Shown here piece by piece: positions 17,315-25,355 of a DNA stretch of 40,076 nt (positions are counted from its first letter, which is position 1; each line of letters starts with the position of its first letter). Made by a program: the position numbers and the translations under genes. The notes below the pieces were generated by a model. It was not told the origin of the DNA, did not search any database, and worked only from the letters and a program-made list of their open reading frames with translations. This DNA is from Bacillota bacterium (lineage in GTDB: Bacteria > Bacillota > UBA4882 > UBA8346): NCBI GenBank assembly GCA_012728785.1, contig JAAYEK010000097.1, positions 1-40,076 of the forward strand, written 5' to 3'.

Positions 17315-17539
17315 ATGGCGCCAAAATTTAGAGACCTAAAAAAATATTGTGAGAAAAATGGTTGGGTAATGATTCGTAATACAGACCATTGGTACTATGA
17401 AAAAGTTTTAGCTGACGGTACTTTGTTACAAACTAAAGTTAGTCATGGAGTTCATCAGGAAATTTCCGCTAATATATGGAAGCTGATCTTAAAAAAACAA
17501 CTAAAGATATCCGAAGATGAATTCTGGAATAATCTGTAA
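17315..17539 (+). CDS. HicA-like mRNA interferase toxin
   Basis: A 74-residue protein with the HicA layout: an N-terminal helix ending in N-G-W, a strand with the presumed catalytic His (N-T-D-H-W-Y-Y, H25), then SHGVHQEI and a C-terminal helix K-Q-L-K-I-S-E-D-E-F typical of HicA proteins. Members cleave mRNA to slow translation. The order antitoxin-toxin with a 2-nt gap is the reverse of canonical hicA-hicB, and the partner is Phd-like rather than HicB. It is expected to be translationally coupled to the antitoxin. Toxicity is inferred from family resemblance only. Confidence 0.7.
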   Translation: MAPKFRDLKKYCEKNGWVMIRNTDHWYYEKVLADGTLLQTKVSHGVHQEISANIWKLILKKQLKISEDEFWNNL

Positions 17540-17577
17540 TTTTGATTCTAAGAATGGCAGTCCCAGTTCCTCTAATC

Positions 17578-17745
17578 TAAATGAACATTTCTTTCGTTAT
17601 CTTATCTAGCTCTGCTTCATCATTATCCTGCAGCCAATCATTTGCGAGCTCTACTAATTCTTCAGAAGCACATGATCGGATTTCCTTGTTCCATTCAATC
17701 TGATTATTAAATAGGGGTCACTGAACAGAGACATTAATATCCGTA
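17578..17745 (-). pseudogene. Small decayed gene remnant
   Basis: On the minus strand a frame reads IEWNKEIRSCASEELVELAN, continues with WLQDNDEAELDKITKEMF and stops at 17578. It is joined by a frameshift to an upstream ATG stretch beginning MSLFSDPYLI in another frame. The helical, acidic character is protein-like but the family is not recognised. The rest of the gap to 17979 shows nothing supportable. Confidence 0.35.
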
Positions 17746-17979
17746 ATGTTTCTTTTTTGCAGCATTTTATTATTAAGTTTCAAAGTGATCCTATTCCCGT
17801 TAATTGAATATGACCCAGTACAAGCATAGCTATAATGAGGAAGGAAAAAGGAGTCATCAGCTGTAAACGATTTTTCGAAGACTTAGCTGTATCGATGTGG
17901 GCGCGTCAACATCGTGAATCAGCTTCTTGAACCAACCTCGTGATTGAACTTTCTTCTTCGAATCCCGCCAATGTTTTAA

Positions 17980-18450
17980 TCACAATATCTTAATAAATAC
18001 ATTTACAACTAATACAATACCATATACTACAATAAGTGCCGGAAATCCAAAAATATAAGCATGTAAAAGCGCTTCGAAATAACCATCCACTGTCTTTTTT
18101 TTATTTTTCTCAATTCTAATACGGCACCCAAAAAATAAGGCAATACTTAGAATTACCAGAGATATACTGTTGTACGTTGAAAAATGGAACTTTAAAAGAA
18201 ACATATATGTAAACAATGACACTAGTATATTTATGAAAATATTAAACTGCTTTTCCCATTGGAAAAATTGATGAATTTTAAACCAGGTCGATATAATAAC
18301 CGGAATAAAAGCAACCCCTAAAACTAAGTGGGTGATATAAGGATTTGCAAAAAAATGATTTGTGGCACTATAAACAAAACCAGCAATATGATACTCAATA
18401 AATGGTATTAAAATAAAGTATGTCATTTTTTGTTTTTTAAGATTACTCAT
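17980..18450 (-). CDS. Hypothetical multi-pass membrane protein
   Basis: Not recognised. It has 156 residues with about five hydrophobic segments (roughly residues 9-30, 40-57, 70-90, 93-108 and 130-152) and a cytoplasmic Lys-rich stretch near residues 110-120. The ATG follows a GAGGTC site. It is strongly AT-rich in base and codon use compared with genes outside 16.5-19.7 kb, consistent with recent acquisition. It runs in the same direction as the unknown gene at 18598-19182, 147 bp downstream of it. Confidence 0.6.
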   Translation of the reverse strand: MSNLKKQKMTYFILIPFIEYHIAGFVYSATNHFFANPYITHLVLGVAFIPVIISTWFKIHQFFQWEKQFNIFINILVSLFTYMFLLKFHFSTYNSISLVILSIALFFGCRIRIEKNKKKTVDGYFEALLHAYIFGFPALIVVYGIVLVVNVFIKIL

Positions 18451-18597
18451 ATTTGACCTCTACGTTTATAAAAGATCACTTGATATTAATAGCTCGCATC
18501 CTTCATGATTTAACTTCATAATTAACCTTCCTCGGTTAAATCATTCTATGAATTACCTTATCATTACCTTAAATATAAAAGTGGGAAGTCAACACTT

Positions 18598-19182
18598 TCA
18601 TAATTTTTCAATTAACCTAACAATATCATCGAACATTGCAATATCGTTTTTGAGAATCATAAAATGCATACAAATAGACAAATTGCCTATATCTAATTTT
18701 TTAATGATATCCTTTAATTCTCTCATAATTATTGAGGCTATATATAAAGTTACTCCTATATATTTTTTTGAAAAAAACCCTTTTGACATTTCGTATATAT
18801 CATAAGCTTCCTCAAAACATTCTACTTTAACTTCCCTACACCATCTAGAGGCCCAATCTTCATCGCTAGGTTTTTCAACATCTTTTCCTTTTGTATAATC
18901 ATTACATATAAGAAACGCAGCATTCCAATTACGGTTTTGGTCGTAGGAATAATAAATTGCTTTTGCTCCTTTGTCATTAGCAATTTGAATTGCTTCTAAA
19001 AGTTTGACCTCTAACTCTGCTTTATAATTACTAAAATCTAATTGGTTAATTAAGACAACAAATTCTTCTCCTGCAATTCTTATACATAAATTTTTAAAAC
19101 ATTCCTCAATAATTTCCCATTCGTTTTTTTCAACCAGCTCTTGAATATTATTTAGTTCCTCAAAATCTTTAAGACTTTTCAT
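18598..19182 (-). CDS. Hypothetical cytoplasmic protein (194 aa)
   Basis: Not recognised. It is acidic and mostly helical, with no signal peptide or membrane span. A central motif A-I-Y-Y-S-Y-D-Q-N-R-N-W-N-A-A-F near residue 75 and D-E-D-W-A-S-R-W-C near residue 108 look like a compact alpha/beta domain. An AGAGGG site precedes the ATG. Size, acidity and location in an AT-rich accessory segment resemble immunity proteins of contact-toxin systems, but no toxin gene is visible and that is only a guess. Confidence 0.6.
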   Translation of the reverse strand: MKSLKDFEELNNIQELVEKNEWEIIEECFKNLCIRIAGEEFVVLINQLDFSNYKAELEVKLLEAIQIANDKGAKAIYYSYDQNRNWNAAFLICNDYTKGKDVEKPSDEDWASRWCREVKVECFEEAYDIYEMSKGFFSKKYIGVTLYIASIIMRELKDIIKKLDIGNLSICMHFMILKNDIAMFDDIVRLIEKL

Positions 19183-19695
19183 TTTTCAACCCTCTTCTCT
19201 AATAGATAAATTAGACCCAATTATTTGTTCTCCATAATCCACTTTCATTTTAACCATTAAGGCTCCTAGAAATGTGATACAGATTCACAATTGTTTTTAC
19301 GGAAAAACTATGGTTTACCGGAGAATTTTGAAAAAACTAAAACCCTTTCTTTTCCTTCAACAACAAGTATCCAAGCATGACGTTTATATTGTTCAAGTCT
19401 CTCAAGCAATTTAAGCTTCGGTTCTTTGCTCCAAAACAATGTAAACACTCCTTATTCTTAGCGGTCTGGATGATCATCACATCAATAAAGCTATCTAAGG
19501 CAAAACCTTCGTTCCTCCCTAACACGGGAGGAAGTAAAATGGAGGGTTAACCCGAGAGCCAATTCTTTTTAGTTAACAGTAATATTTTAACATAATATTT
19601 ACATTGTGGCAAAGTTTATCAAAATTAAACATTTATAATTACCTCAACTTAAAGAATAATGATCCTCTAGGGTGATCCGGATATCCTCCCGCCAA
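19183..19695. other. Intergenic region, one hairpin, no supportable gene
   Basis: An AT-rich stretch. A stem of 8 bp (19512-19519 with 19526-19533, 6-nt loop) is the only clear structure. A 62-codon minus-strand frame at 19337-19525 has no ribosome binding site and is not accepted. Confidence 0.45.
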
Positions 19696-19741
19696 AATGG
19701 AATACTACCAACTAAAGAATAACAAAACGGAGGAATTGACT

Positions 19742-19972
19742 ATGAGCGATGTTACCGTATATACCACACCTCAATGTCCCTGGTGTAGTAAGGCTAAGGA
19801 GTTTTTGGAGAACAAAGGCGTGGATTACCAAGAGAAAAATGTGGCCGAAGATCGAGAAGCGGCTGACAAAATGATCGACCTTACCGGCCAGCGTAGCGTC
19901 CCGGTAATCGCCAAAGGCGGTTTATACGTAGTCGGCTACAGCCCGGAACAGATCGATAAGCTTTTAGTTTGA
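19742..19972 (+). CDS. Glutaredoxin-like protein, YruB/Cp9 type
   Basis: A 76-residue thioredoxin-fold protein with redox-active C-P-W-C (C12, C15), cis-Pro segment R-S-V-P-V-I and C-terminal V-G-Y-S helix start. The size and motif match the YruB-type glutaredoxin-like proteins of clostridia. An upstream in-frame ATG (19697) would add 15 residues without homology; ATG 19742 has GGAGGAAT at about 7 nt. The AhpF-like flavoprotein gene follows after 240 bp. In Clostridium pasteurianum the homologous proteins (Cp9 and Cp34) act together as an NAD(P)H-driven disulfide-reducing system, so the two here are probable partners. Confidence 0.9.
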   Translation: MSDVTVYTTPQCPWCSKAKEFLENKGVDYQEKNVAEDREAADKMIDLTGQRSVPVIAKGGLYVVGYSPEQIDKLLV

Positions 19973-20039
19973 CGAAAGTAATTCTATTATCACAAAACAT
20001 TAACCACCGGGGCGCCTGAAAGAAAGGAAATAGGGTCAA

Positions 20040-20095
20040 AGATCATAACCTCGCGCAGAGGTGCAAAGGCGCAGAGCTAAAAACCGGTTTCGAAG
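20040..20095. repeat. GCGCAGAG-type short direct repeats
   Basis: The segment holds imperfect tandem copies of a GCGCAGAGGTGC / GGCGCAGAG unit. Similar G/A-rich cgcagaggcgcagagg-like tracts occur between genes in many bacterial genomes. Role unknown. Confidence 0.35.
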
Positions 20096-20103
20096 CACCA
20101 CCG

Positions 20104-20125
20104 AGCCCGGTGAGACCGGGCTTTT
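20104..20125 (+). terminator. Rho-independent terminator between the redox genes
   Basis: A perfect 8-bp GC-rich stem (20104-20111 with 20115-20122), 3-nt loop and a short T run. A second stem with one G-U pair (20134-20153) follows. This probably separates transcription of the two redox genes. Confidence 0.65.
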
Positions 20126-20212
20126 ACACTTAGCCGTGGGTTTTAACCCGCGGTGGACAGAATCAGCTGACATTTCCCTAGTCATTTTCTTAATAGATAG
20201 GATGAATAAGCT

Positions 20213-21115
20213 GTGTACGATTTAATCATCATCGGGGCTGGGCCGGCTGGGATGACCGCCGGGGTTTTTGCCGCCCGTAAAGGGCTGAAGGCGGCCATTA
20301 TCAGTAAGGACTTCGGCGGACAGGCCAATTGGACTAGCGACATTGAAAATTATATGGGATTTACCGAGATTGACGGGGAAGCTCTAATGAACCGGTTTGA
20401 AGCTCAGGTGAAGGAACACCGACTGGACCGGATTCAAACAGATGTCCAAGGGGTACGAATAGACAGTGCTAGTTTTAGCGTTAAAACCGTAGACCAAGGA
20501 GAATACATGGCCCGAACGGTCATCGTCACCACCGGTAAACGGCCCCGAACCTTGAATGTACCGGGGGAGAATGAGTATCGCAACAAAGGGGTCAGTTATT
20601 GTTCCACCTGTGACGGCCCGCTCTTTCGGAGCGTGCCCGTGGCTGTGGTCGGCGGCGGTAATTCAGCTTTGAAGGCAGTATTTGACCTGGAGCATTACGC
20701 ATCGGAGATTCATCTGATCTCCTTAACCGAACTGACGGCGGACGCTGTTTTTCAGGAACGGTTGCGGAGTATTAGCAAGGTCAAGCAATACATTAAGCAT
20801 ACCGTAACCGAGATCAAAGGAACCAAACTGGTGGAAGGGATAGTGGTGGAAAAGGTGGAGACCAAGGAACAGTTTGAACTGCCGGTCCAAGGAGTATTCG
20901 TCGAAATCGGCCTGGAACCGAATACCGAGTTCCTCGAAGGTCTAGTTGAAAAGGCGGCAAACGGTGAGATTAAAATCGACTGCGAATGCCAGACTAACAT
21001 TCCGGGTTTGTTCGCTGCCGGTGACGCTACCACAGTTCCGGAGAAACAGATCATTATTGCCGCCGGAGAAGGGGCCAAAGCAGCCATCAAAGCCTGGGAA
21101 CAATTATTACAGTAA
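20213..21115 (+). CDS. Thioredoxin reductase/AhpF-like flavoprotein (Cp34 type)
   Basis: A 300-residue two-domain FAD/NAD(P)H disulfide reductase. The N-terminal FAD fold is G-A-G-P-A-G at residues 8-13, the redox pair is C-S-T-C (C130, C133), the nucleotide-binding loop is V-G-G-G-N-S-A, and the C-terminal FAD block is L-F-A-A-G-D-A-T. The spacing fits the thioredoxin reductase family; close relatives in clostridia are AhpF-like and prefer NADH. Its predicted electron acceptor is the glutaredoxin-like protein upstream. The start is GTG 20213, with an AGGATG site at about 10 nt; no ATG fits. Confidence 0.88.
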   Translation: MYDLIIIGAGPAGMTAGVFAARKGLKAAIISKDFGGQANWTSDIENYMGFTEIDGEALMNRFEAQVKEHRLDRIQTDVQGVRIDSASFSVKTVDQGEYMARTVIVTTGKRPRTLNVPGENEYRNKGVSYCSTCDGPLFRSVPVAVVGGGNSALKAVFDLEHYASEIHLISLTELTADAVFQERLRSISKVKQYIKHTVTEIKGTKLVEGIVVEKVETKEQFELPVQGVFVEIGLEPNTEFLEGLVEKAANGEIKIDCECQTNIPGLFAAGDATTVPEKQIIIAAGEGAKAAIKAWEQLLQ

Positions 21116-21141
21116 ACAGTGTTCAGTTATTAGTAATCAAA

Positions 21142-21561
21142 TCAAACATTGTTATTTGATAACTGTTTACTCTTCATGCAAAGAGCATCTTTTTCCCCAC
21201 CTGCGCCGATCCGGTGACCGATCATCACTGCCGCGGCTTGGACCCAGCCGAAACAGACCACCATCGAAATCCGTTCTACAGTAGCAAAGATATTGATCGC
21301 GGCAATGGTCCCGGTTCCCATCCGGGCGTAAACCACTGCAAAAATTGTAACTCCGAGGGCCCATAAAAATTCATTCATAATTAAAACTTCAACGAAACGG
21401 GCCAGCACTGTGGCAATAGCGGCTCCTTTAACTTCCAACCGGGGGAAACCGAAGTGTCCGTATATTAATAAATAATTGAAACAAGTATTGATACATAAGG
21501 CGATTAAATTGATGATAATCGTTAAAGGCACCTGTCCCGTGCTGCGTAGGGCAAAAGGAGT
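21142..21561 (-). pseudogene. MATE-family efflux transporter remnant
   Basis: The minus strand reads FALRSTGQVPLTIIINLIAL, a typical MATE block, then GFPRLEVKGAAIATVLARFVE and, directly after, NEFLWALGVTIFAVVYARMG, which normally lies dozens of residues further on. Both ends are missing: an in-frame stop lies just upstream of the first block, and the C-terminus ends in unrelated sequence. The piece is an internally deleted fragment without a start signal. Confidence 0.8.
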
Positions 21562-21662
21562 TTATCTTAGCATGTTTTCAAGTAAAGTTTCTCAAATATT
21601 TGTCATAATAAAAAAGGGATAGGGGAAAGATTGGAGAAGCCAAGAAAAGGGAGGCGATGGTA

Positions 21663-23903
21663 ATGAAAGATAAATTAGATAAACTCGCTGGTAGAAGAGT
21701 GATTATTATCTCCAACCGTTTACCGGTTAGCGTTTCTAAAGAGAACTGGGAAACTACGATTAGTCCTAGTTCCGGAGGACTGGCGACCGGACTGGCTTCT
21801 TACCACCGGGATCAAGAAGGGCTTTGGATCGGTTGGCCCGGGTATAATCCTACTACTGAGAAAGAAAAGACCGGGCTAAAAAATCGGCTGCTCAATGAAT
21901 TTAACTGCTATCCGGTCTATCTGTCTAATTTGGAGATAAAAAAATATTATAACGGTTTTAGTAACGATACCATATGGCCTTTATTCCATTATTTTACTAC
22001 TAAATGTACTTATGATCCCACGGAATGGGATTATTATCAAAGGGTCAATGAAAAATACTGCCGGACTTTACTAGAGGTTGTCCGCCCCGGGGATATTATC
22101 TGGGTTCAGGATTATCATTTAATGTTATTACCGGAAATGGTTCGGAGAGAAGTTCCCGATGCCACCATCGGCTTTTTCCTGCATATACCGTTTCCTTCGA
22201 TGGAAGTATTTCGGTATCTCCCTTGGCGGAAAGAAATTTTAAACGGCATCCTGGGAGCAGACATGATTGGCTTTCATACTTACGACTATAGCAGGCATTT
22301 TCTCAGTTGTGTCTTACGGATTCTCGGTAAGGAACAAAACTACGGTCAAATCGTGGTCGACAACAGAGTTGTAAAGATCGACACTTTTCCAATGGGGATC
22401 GATGCCGCCAAGTTCATTGAGACAGTTGAGTCCGAAGAAGTCGATACAGAAATCAATAATTTAATGAAGAGCATCAAAAATAATAAATTAATCCTCTCCG
22501 TTGATCGGCTTGATTTTACCAAGGGGATTCCGGAACGGCTTAAGGCGTTTGAGGCTTTCTTGGAGAAATATCCTGATTGGCGTGGTAAAGTTACTTATAT
22601 TATGCTCTGTGTTCCTTCCCGGGACAAAATTCAACAATATCAACTGTTGAAAAAAGAAGTAGATGAATTGGTTGGTAAAATTGACGGCCGGTTTGGCGAT
22701 CCCGGTTGGTCACCGATTCTTTATATGTACCGTTCGATTCCTTTTTCAACTCTAGTCAGCTTATACGCATCCGCCGATTTGGCTTTGGTCACTCCGCTTC
22801 GGGACGGGATGAACCTGGTTTGCAAAGAATATCTGGCCTGTCAAGGCCAGTTAAAAAACGGGATGTTGGTTTTGAGTGAAACCGCCGGTTCCGCCGCAGA
22901 GTTGGGAGAAGCGATTATTGTTAATCCTAATAATATTAATAGTATGACAGAGGCAATTCACCAAGGCCTGACCATGCCCGAGGAGGATAAAAAAGCCGCC
23001 CTCAAGCTAATGATTAACCGGATTAAACGTTATAACGTCTTCCGTTGGGCCGACGATTTTATGGATCAGCTATTAAAGGTCAAAGAAAACCAAGAACATA
23101 ATGAGCAACGTTTATTGGCCGGGCGATTAAAACGGGAATTACTAACCGGTTATGAACAAGCAGATAAAAGATTATTTTTACTGGATTACGACGGGACGCT
23201 AGTTTCTTTTAAAAAAAAGCCGGAACAGGCTAAGCCGGATGAGGAATTATTAGTGCTGCTTAAAAAAATGGCAGCTGATCCCCAAAACAAGGTGGTGGTA
23301 ATCAGCGGACGGGATCAGGACTCCCTTCAGGAGTGGCTGGCCGGTACTGAAGTGGATTTAGTGGCTGAACACGGGGCATGGTTCAGAGAGCGCGATCTTG
23401 ACCATTGGGAGTCAGCGCAGCAAGGAAACACCACTGACTGGAAAGACAATATTTATCCATTGCTGGAGGTATTCGCCGAGCGGACCCCCGGGGCCTTCAT
23501 CGAAGAAAAATCCTCCGCCCTAGTCTGGCACTATCGGAAATCTGAACCGGAGTTAGGTTCGCTTCGCGCCAAGGAATTGGTGGATAACATCAGAGGGCTG
23601 TTAAACGCCACCGGGCTTCAGGTTTTGTTAGGTAATAAGGTGATCGAAGTGAAGCCGGTGGATATTAATAAGGGTAAAGCCGCTGCTATTTGGTTGGCGA
23701 AGGAGAACTGGGATTTTATTTTAGGAATGGGCGATGACTGGACCGATGAAGACATCTTTGCCGTTCTGCCCGAAGACGCTTGGAGCGTGAAGGTAGGCTT
23801 CACTGCTTTTACCAAAGCCCGTTTTTATCTGGAGTCCCATAAGGCGGCCCGGAGTTTACTGGATTCTCTAGCGGAGATTAGTAGTAAAGTAATTGCCGGA
23901 TAA
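21663..23903 (+). CDS. Bifunctional trehalose-6-phosphate synthase/phosphatase (OtsA-OtsB fusion)
   Basis: Makes trehalose from UDP-glucose (or another NDP-glucose) and glucose-6-phosphate in two steps. Residues about 10-475 form a GT20 synthase: S-N-R-L-P-V, the G-G-L-A-T-G-L loop, W-I-G-W-P-G, V-Q-D-Y-H-L, D-R-L-D-F-T-K-G and L-V-T-P-L-R-D-G-M-N-L. Residues about 500-740 form a HAD-type phosphatase: L-D-Y-D-G-T (D508, D510), V-I-S-G-R-D and G-D-D-W-T-D-E-D. All catalytic motifs are intact. Of 746 residues, start ATG 21663 has GGGAGG at 8 nt; ATG 21657 is too close to it. It is monocistronic here. Trehalose would serve in stress protection or spores. Confidence 0.95.
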   Translation: MKDKLDKLAGRRVIIISNRLPVSVSKENWETTISPSSGGLATGLASYHRDQEGLWIGWPGYNPTTEKEKTGLKNRLLNEFNCYPVYLSNLEIKKYYNGFSNDTIWPLFHYFTTKCTYDPTEWDYYQRVNEKYCRTLLEVVRPGDIIWVQDYHLMLLPEMVRREVPDATIGFFLHIPFPSMEVFRYLPWRKEILNGILGADMIGFHTYDYSRHFLSCVLRILGKEQNYGQIVVDNRVVKIDTFPMGIDAAKFIETVESEEVDTEINNLMKSIKNNKLILSVDRLDFTKGIPERLKAFEAFLEKYPDWRGKVTYIMLCVPSRDKIQQYQLLKKEVDELVGKIDGRFGDPGWSPILYMYRSIPFSTLVSLYASADLALVTPLRDGMNLVCKEYLACQGQLKNGMLVLSETAGSAAELGEAIIVNPNNINSMTEAIHQGLTMPEEDKKAALKLMINRIKRYNVFRWADDFMDQLLKVKENQEHNEQRLLAGRLKRELLTGYEQADKRLFLLDYDGTLVSFKKKPEQAKPDEELLVLLKKMAADPQNKVVVISGRDQDSLQEWLAGTEVDLVAEHGAWFRERDLDHWESAQQGNTTDWKDNIYPLLEVFAERTPGAFIEEKSSALVWHYRKSEPELGSLRAKELVDNIRGLLNATGLQVLLGNKVIEVKPVDINKGKAAAIWLAKENWDFILGMGDDWTDEDIFAVLPEDAWSVKVGFTAFTKARFYLESHKAARSLLDSLAEISSKVIAG

Positions 23904-23926
23904 ATCCGTTGAGCGTTATGAAGAAC

Positions 23927-24341
23927 TCAAATTTCCCCCCCTAGTGTTGAAGTTTTGGCCAATGCCTTTTCCTTCTTCTCCATGGTGGGGGTTAATTCCC
24001 CGTTATTTATATTTAAAGTATAGATGCTAAAATTTTCCCAATCTTTCTGGCAACCACAACGCTTTTTTCTCCGGAGATCGCTATTTGTTGTTACCGGATG
24101 GATTTTCAAAGGGCGAATAGGTTCCTTCTAAAATAGTGGGAAACTTATCATCAGCTATCATGGACCCCAACCAGAGACCACCAATTTTTGGTACCGGCCC
24201 AGACTCCCGGTATCGTCAATTACCACCGGAAACTGTAAAATGTTCGGTTTTAAGTGTTTGCCAGTTGGGCCAGGCAAGAGTGGATGAGGATGAGAAGAGC
24301 AATACTGTTATTACTATTATTATTAATTTACTTATCCGCAA
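23927..24341 (-). pseudogene. Decayed secreted protein gene (signal peptide and beta-propeller-like remnant)
   Basis: TTG 24341, with a perfect GGAGGTGATCC site at 8 nt, opens a signal peptide of about 24 residues and then WQTLKTEHFTV, an opening common to peptidase-MA-like secreted proteins. The frame stops at 24216. Further protein-like pieces follow in shifting frames: DDKFPTILEGTYSPFENPSG and, to the stop at 23927, FSIYTLNINNGELTP, which resembles a blade of a TolB-type propeller. The middle of the gene is largely deleted. The family assignment is tentative; that this is a broken gene is well supported. Confidence 0.6.
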
Positions 24342-24384
24342 ATGGATCACCTCCAACAGGTCATAATTAACATATTTAATTGTT

Positions 24385-24996
24385 TCAAACAACACGATTA
24401 TCTTGTTTCTTTTGGTAACCTTTGATTAATTCCAGCAGATAGGTAATACCTTCCTCATTAACCTGGGATAAAAGCAACAGACAACCTCTAACATCGGCCC
24501 CGGCCCGGTGGGCTTCCTCAACTTTAATTCGATGGGCGGCAAGTAATTTCTGTAATGCTTTGGAGGAATAACCCTTTTGATACCATTTGATCCCGTTCAT
24601 CGAGCAATACCAAGGCTTAGTTAAGGCCATAGGAAAGAGTTTGCTAACAAAGTTTTTATCAAATCTCGCGTTATGGGCGATTAAAAAATCGGCTTGACTG
24701 ATTAAATCTTCGATTTTCGCCCGGTCCAAGATCATCCCTTTGACAGCTTCTTTATTAATTTGATGGACCATAAAGGCTCCCCGTGAAATAGGGCAAGATG
24801 GCTCCCTTAATCCGTTATACTCATCAATAATTCCCAGAATTTTACCGGATTCCTGATTAAAAGCAAAGAGGCTAATGGCAAATTCGATAATCTCTTCATG
24901 TGCCGGATTTAAACCGGTAGTCTCCACATCGATGAAAGCTGCTTTTCCCCAAGCTGGGTTAATATCTTCAGTTAGTCGGATTAAGTTGGTATTCAT
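24385..24996 (-). CDS. DEDDh-family 3'-5' exonuclease (DnaQ-like)
   Basis: A 203-residue single exonuclease domain. All three motifs are present: D-V-E-T-T-G (D23, E25), A-H-N-A-R-F-D (H108, D113) and A-H-R-A-G-A-D (H163, D168), so metal-dependent 3'-5' exonuclease activity is expected. It is a stand-alone proofreading-type or DNA-repair exonuclease rather than the PolC-embedded domain. The ribosome binding site is weak (GCGAGGC). It faces no obvious operon partner and is transcribed divergently from ylbJ across a 360-bp gap. Confidence 0.88.
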   Translation of the reverse strand: MNTNLIRLTEDINPAWGKAAFIDVETTGLNPAHEEIIEFAISLFAFNQESGKILGIIDEYNGLREPSCPISRGAFMVHQINKEAVKGMILDRAKIEDLISQADFLIAHNARFDKNFVSKLFPMALTKPWYCSMNGIKWYQKGYSSKALQKLLAAHRIKVEEAHRAGADVRGCLLLLSQVNEEGITYLLELIKGYQKKQDNRVV

Positions 24997-25169
24997 TGAA
25001 GCCTCGCTAATGTTTATTTCAATTATTCAATCGCGGATTTCTCTTATTCATTTATTAGCGATCAAAAAGATAAGTCCTCCCTATTAATAAAGATTGTCGC
25101 TATTTTTATTGGTGGTTCGCCTTCCGCTTCTATTCGCATTCTCCAGGCCATATATTAAAAAGTAGATTA

Positions 25170-25345
25170 TAAATCAAAAAAACAGTAGGCTCTTGGTTCC
25201 CTCCAAGGAGATAAAGGCAAACTTGGGGTGACGGTCATTGACGACCCAAAGTAGTCCTTCAAAGGGCTGAAATATTAATTAGGGATATTCTTAGGGTATC
25301 CATTTTTTTAAACTACAGAATAAAATGTTTGGGTATTTTTAAAGG
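25170..25345 (+). promoter_or_regulatory. Structured leader upstream of ylbJ, type unidentified
   Basis: Three successive stem-loops can be drawn: CTTGG/CCAAG (25192-25207), TTGGG/CCCAA enclosing 17 nt (25223-25249), and AGTCCT/AGGGCT with a TCAA loop (25253-25268). A short segment AGGCAAACTT precedes the second stem. It matches no riboswitch consensus that I can place; the c-di-GMP GEMM core is not present. The function may be none. Confidence 0.3.
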
Positions 25346-25355
25346 AGGAGCGCTA

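Noticed and set aside
19337-19525. 62-codon minus-strand frame
   Set aside because: It starts at GTG inside a hairpin loop without a ribosome binding site and matches nothing I know.
24136-24366. 76-codon plus-strand frame
   Set aside because: It is antisense to the signal-peptide remnant, which has a perfect ribosome binding site; the plus-strand product looks random.
25210-25270. Possible c-di-GMP (GEMM) riboswitch before ylbJ
   Set aside because: A GGCAAAC segment is present, but the GAAA-type tetraloop stem and the GACGCAAAGC core are absent.
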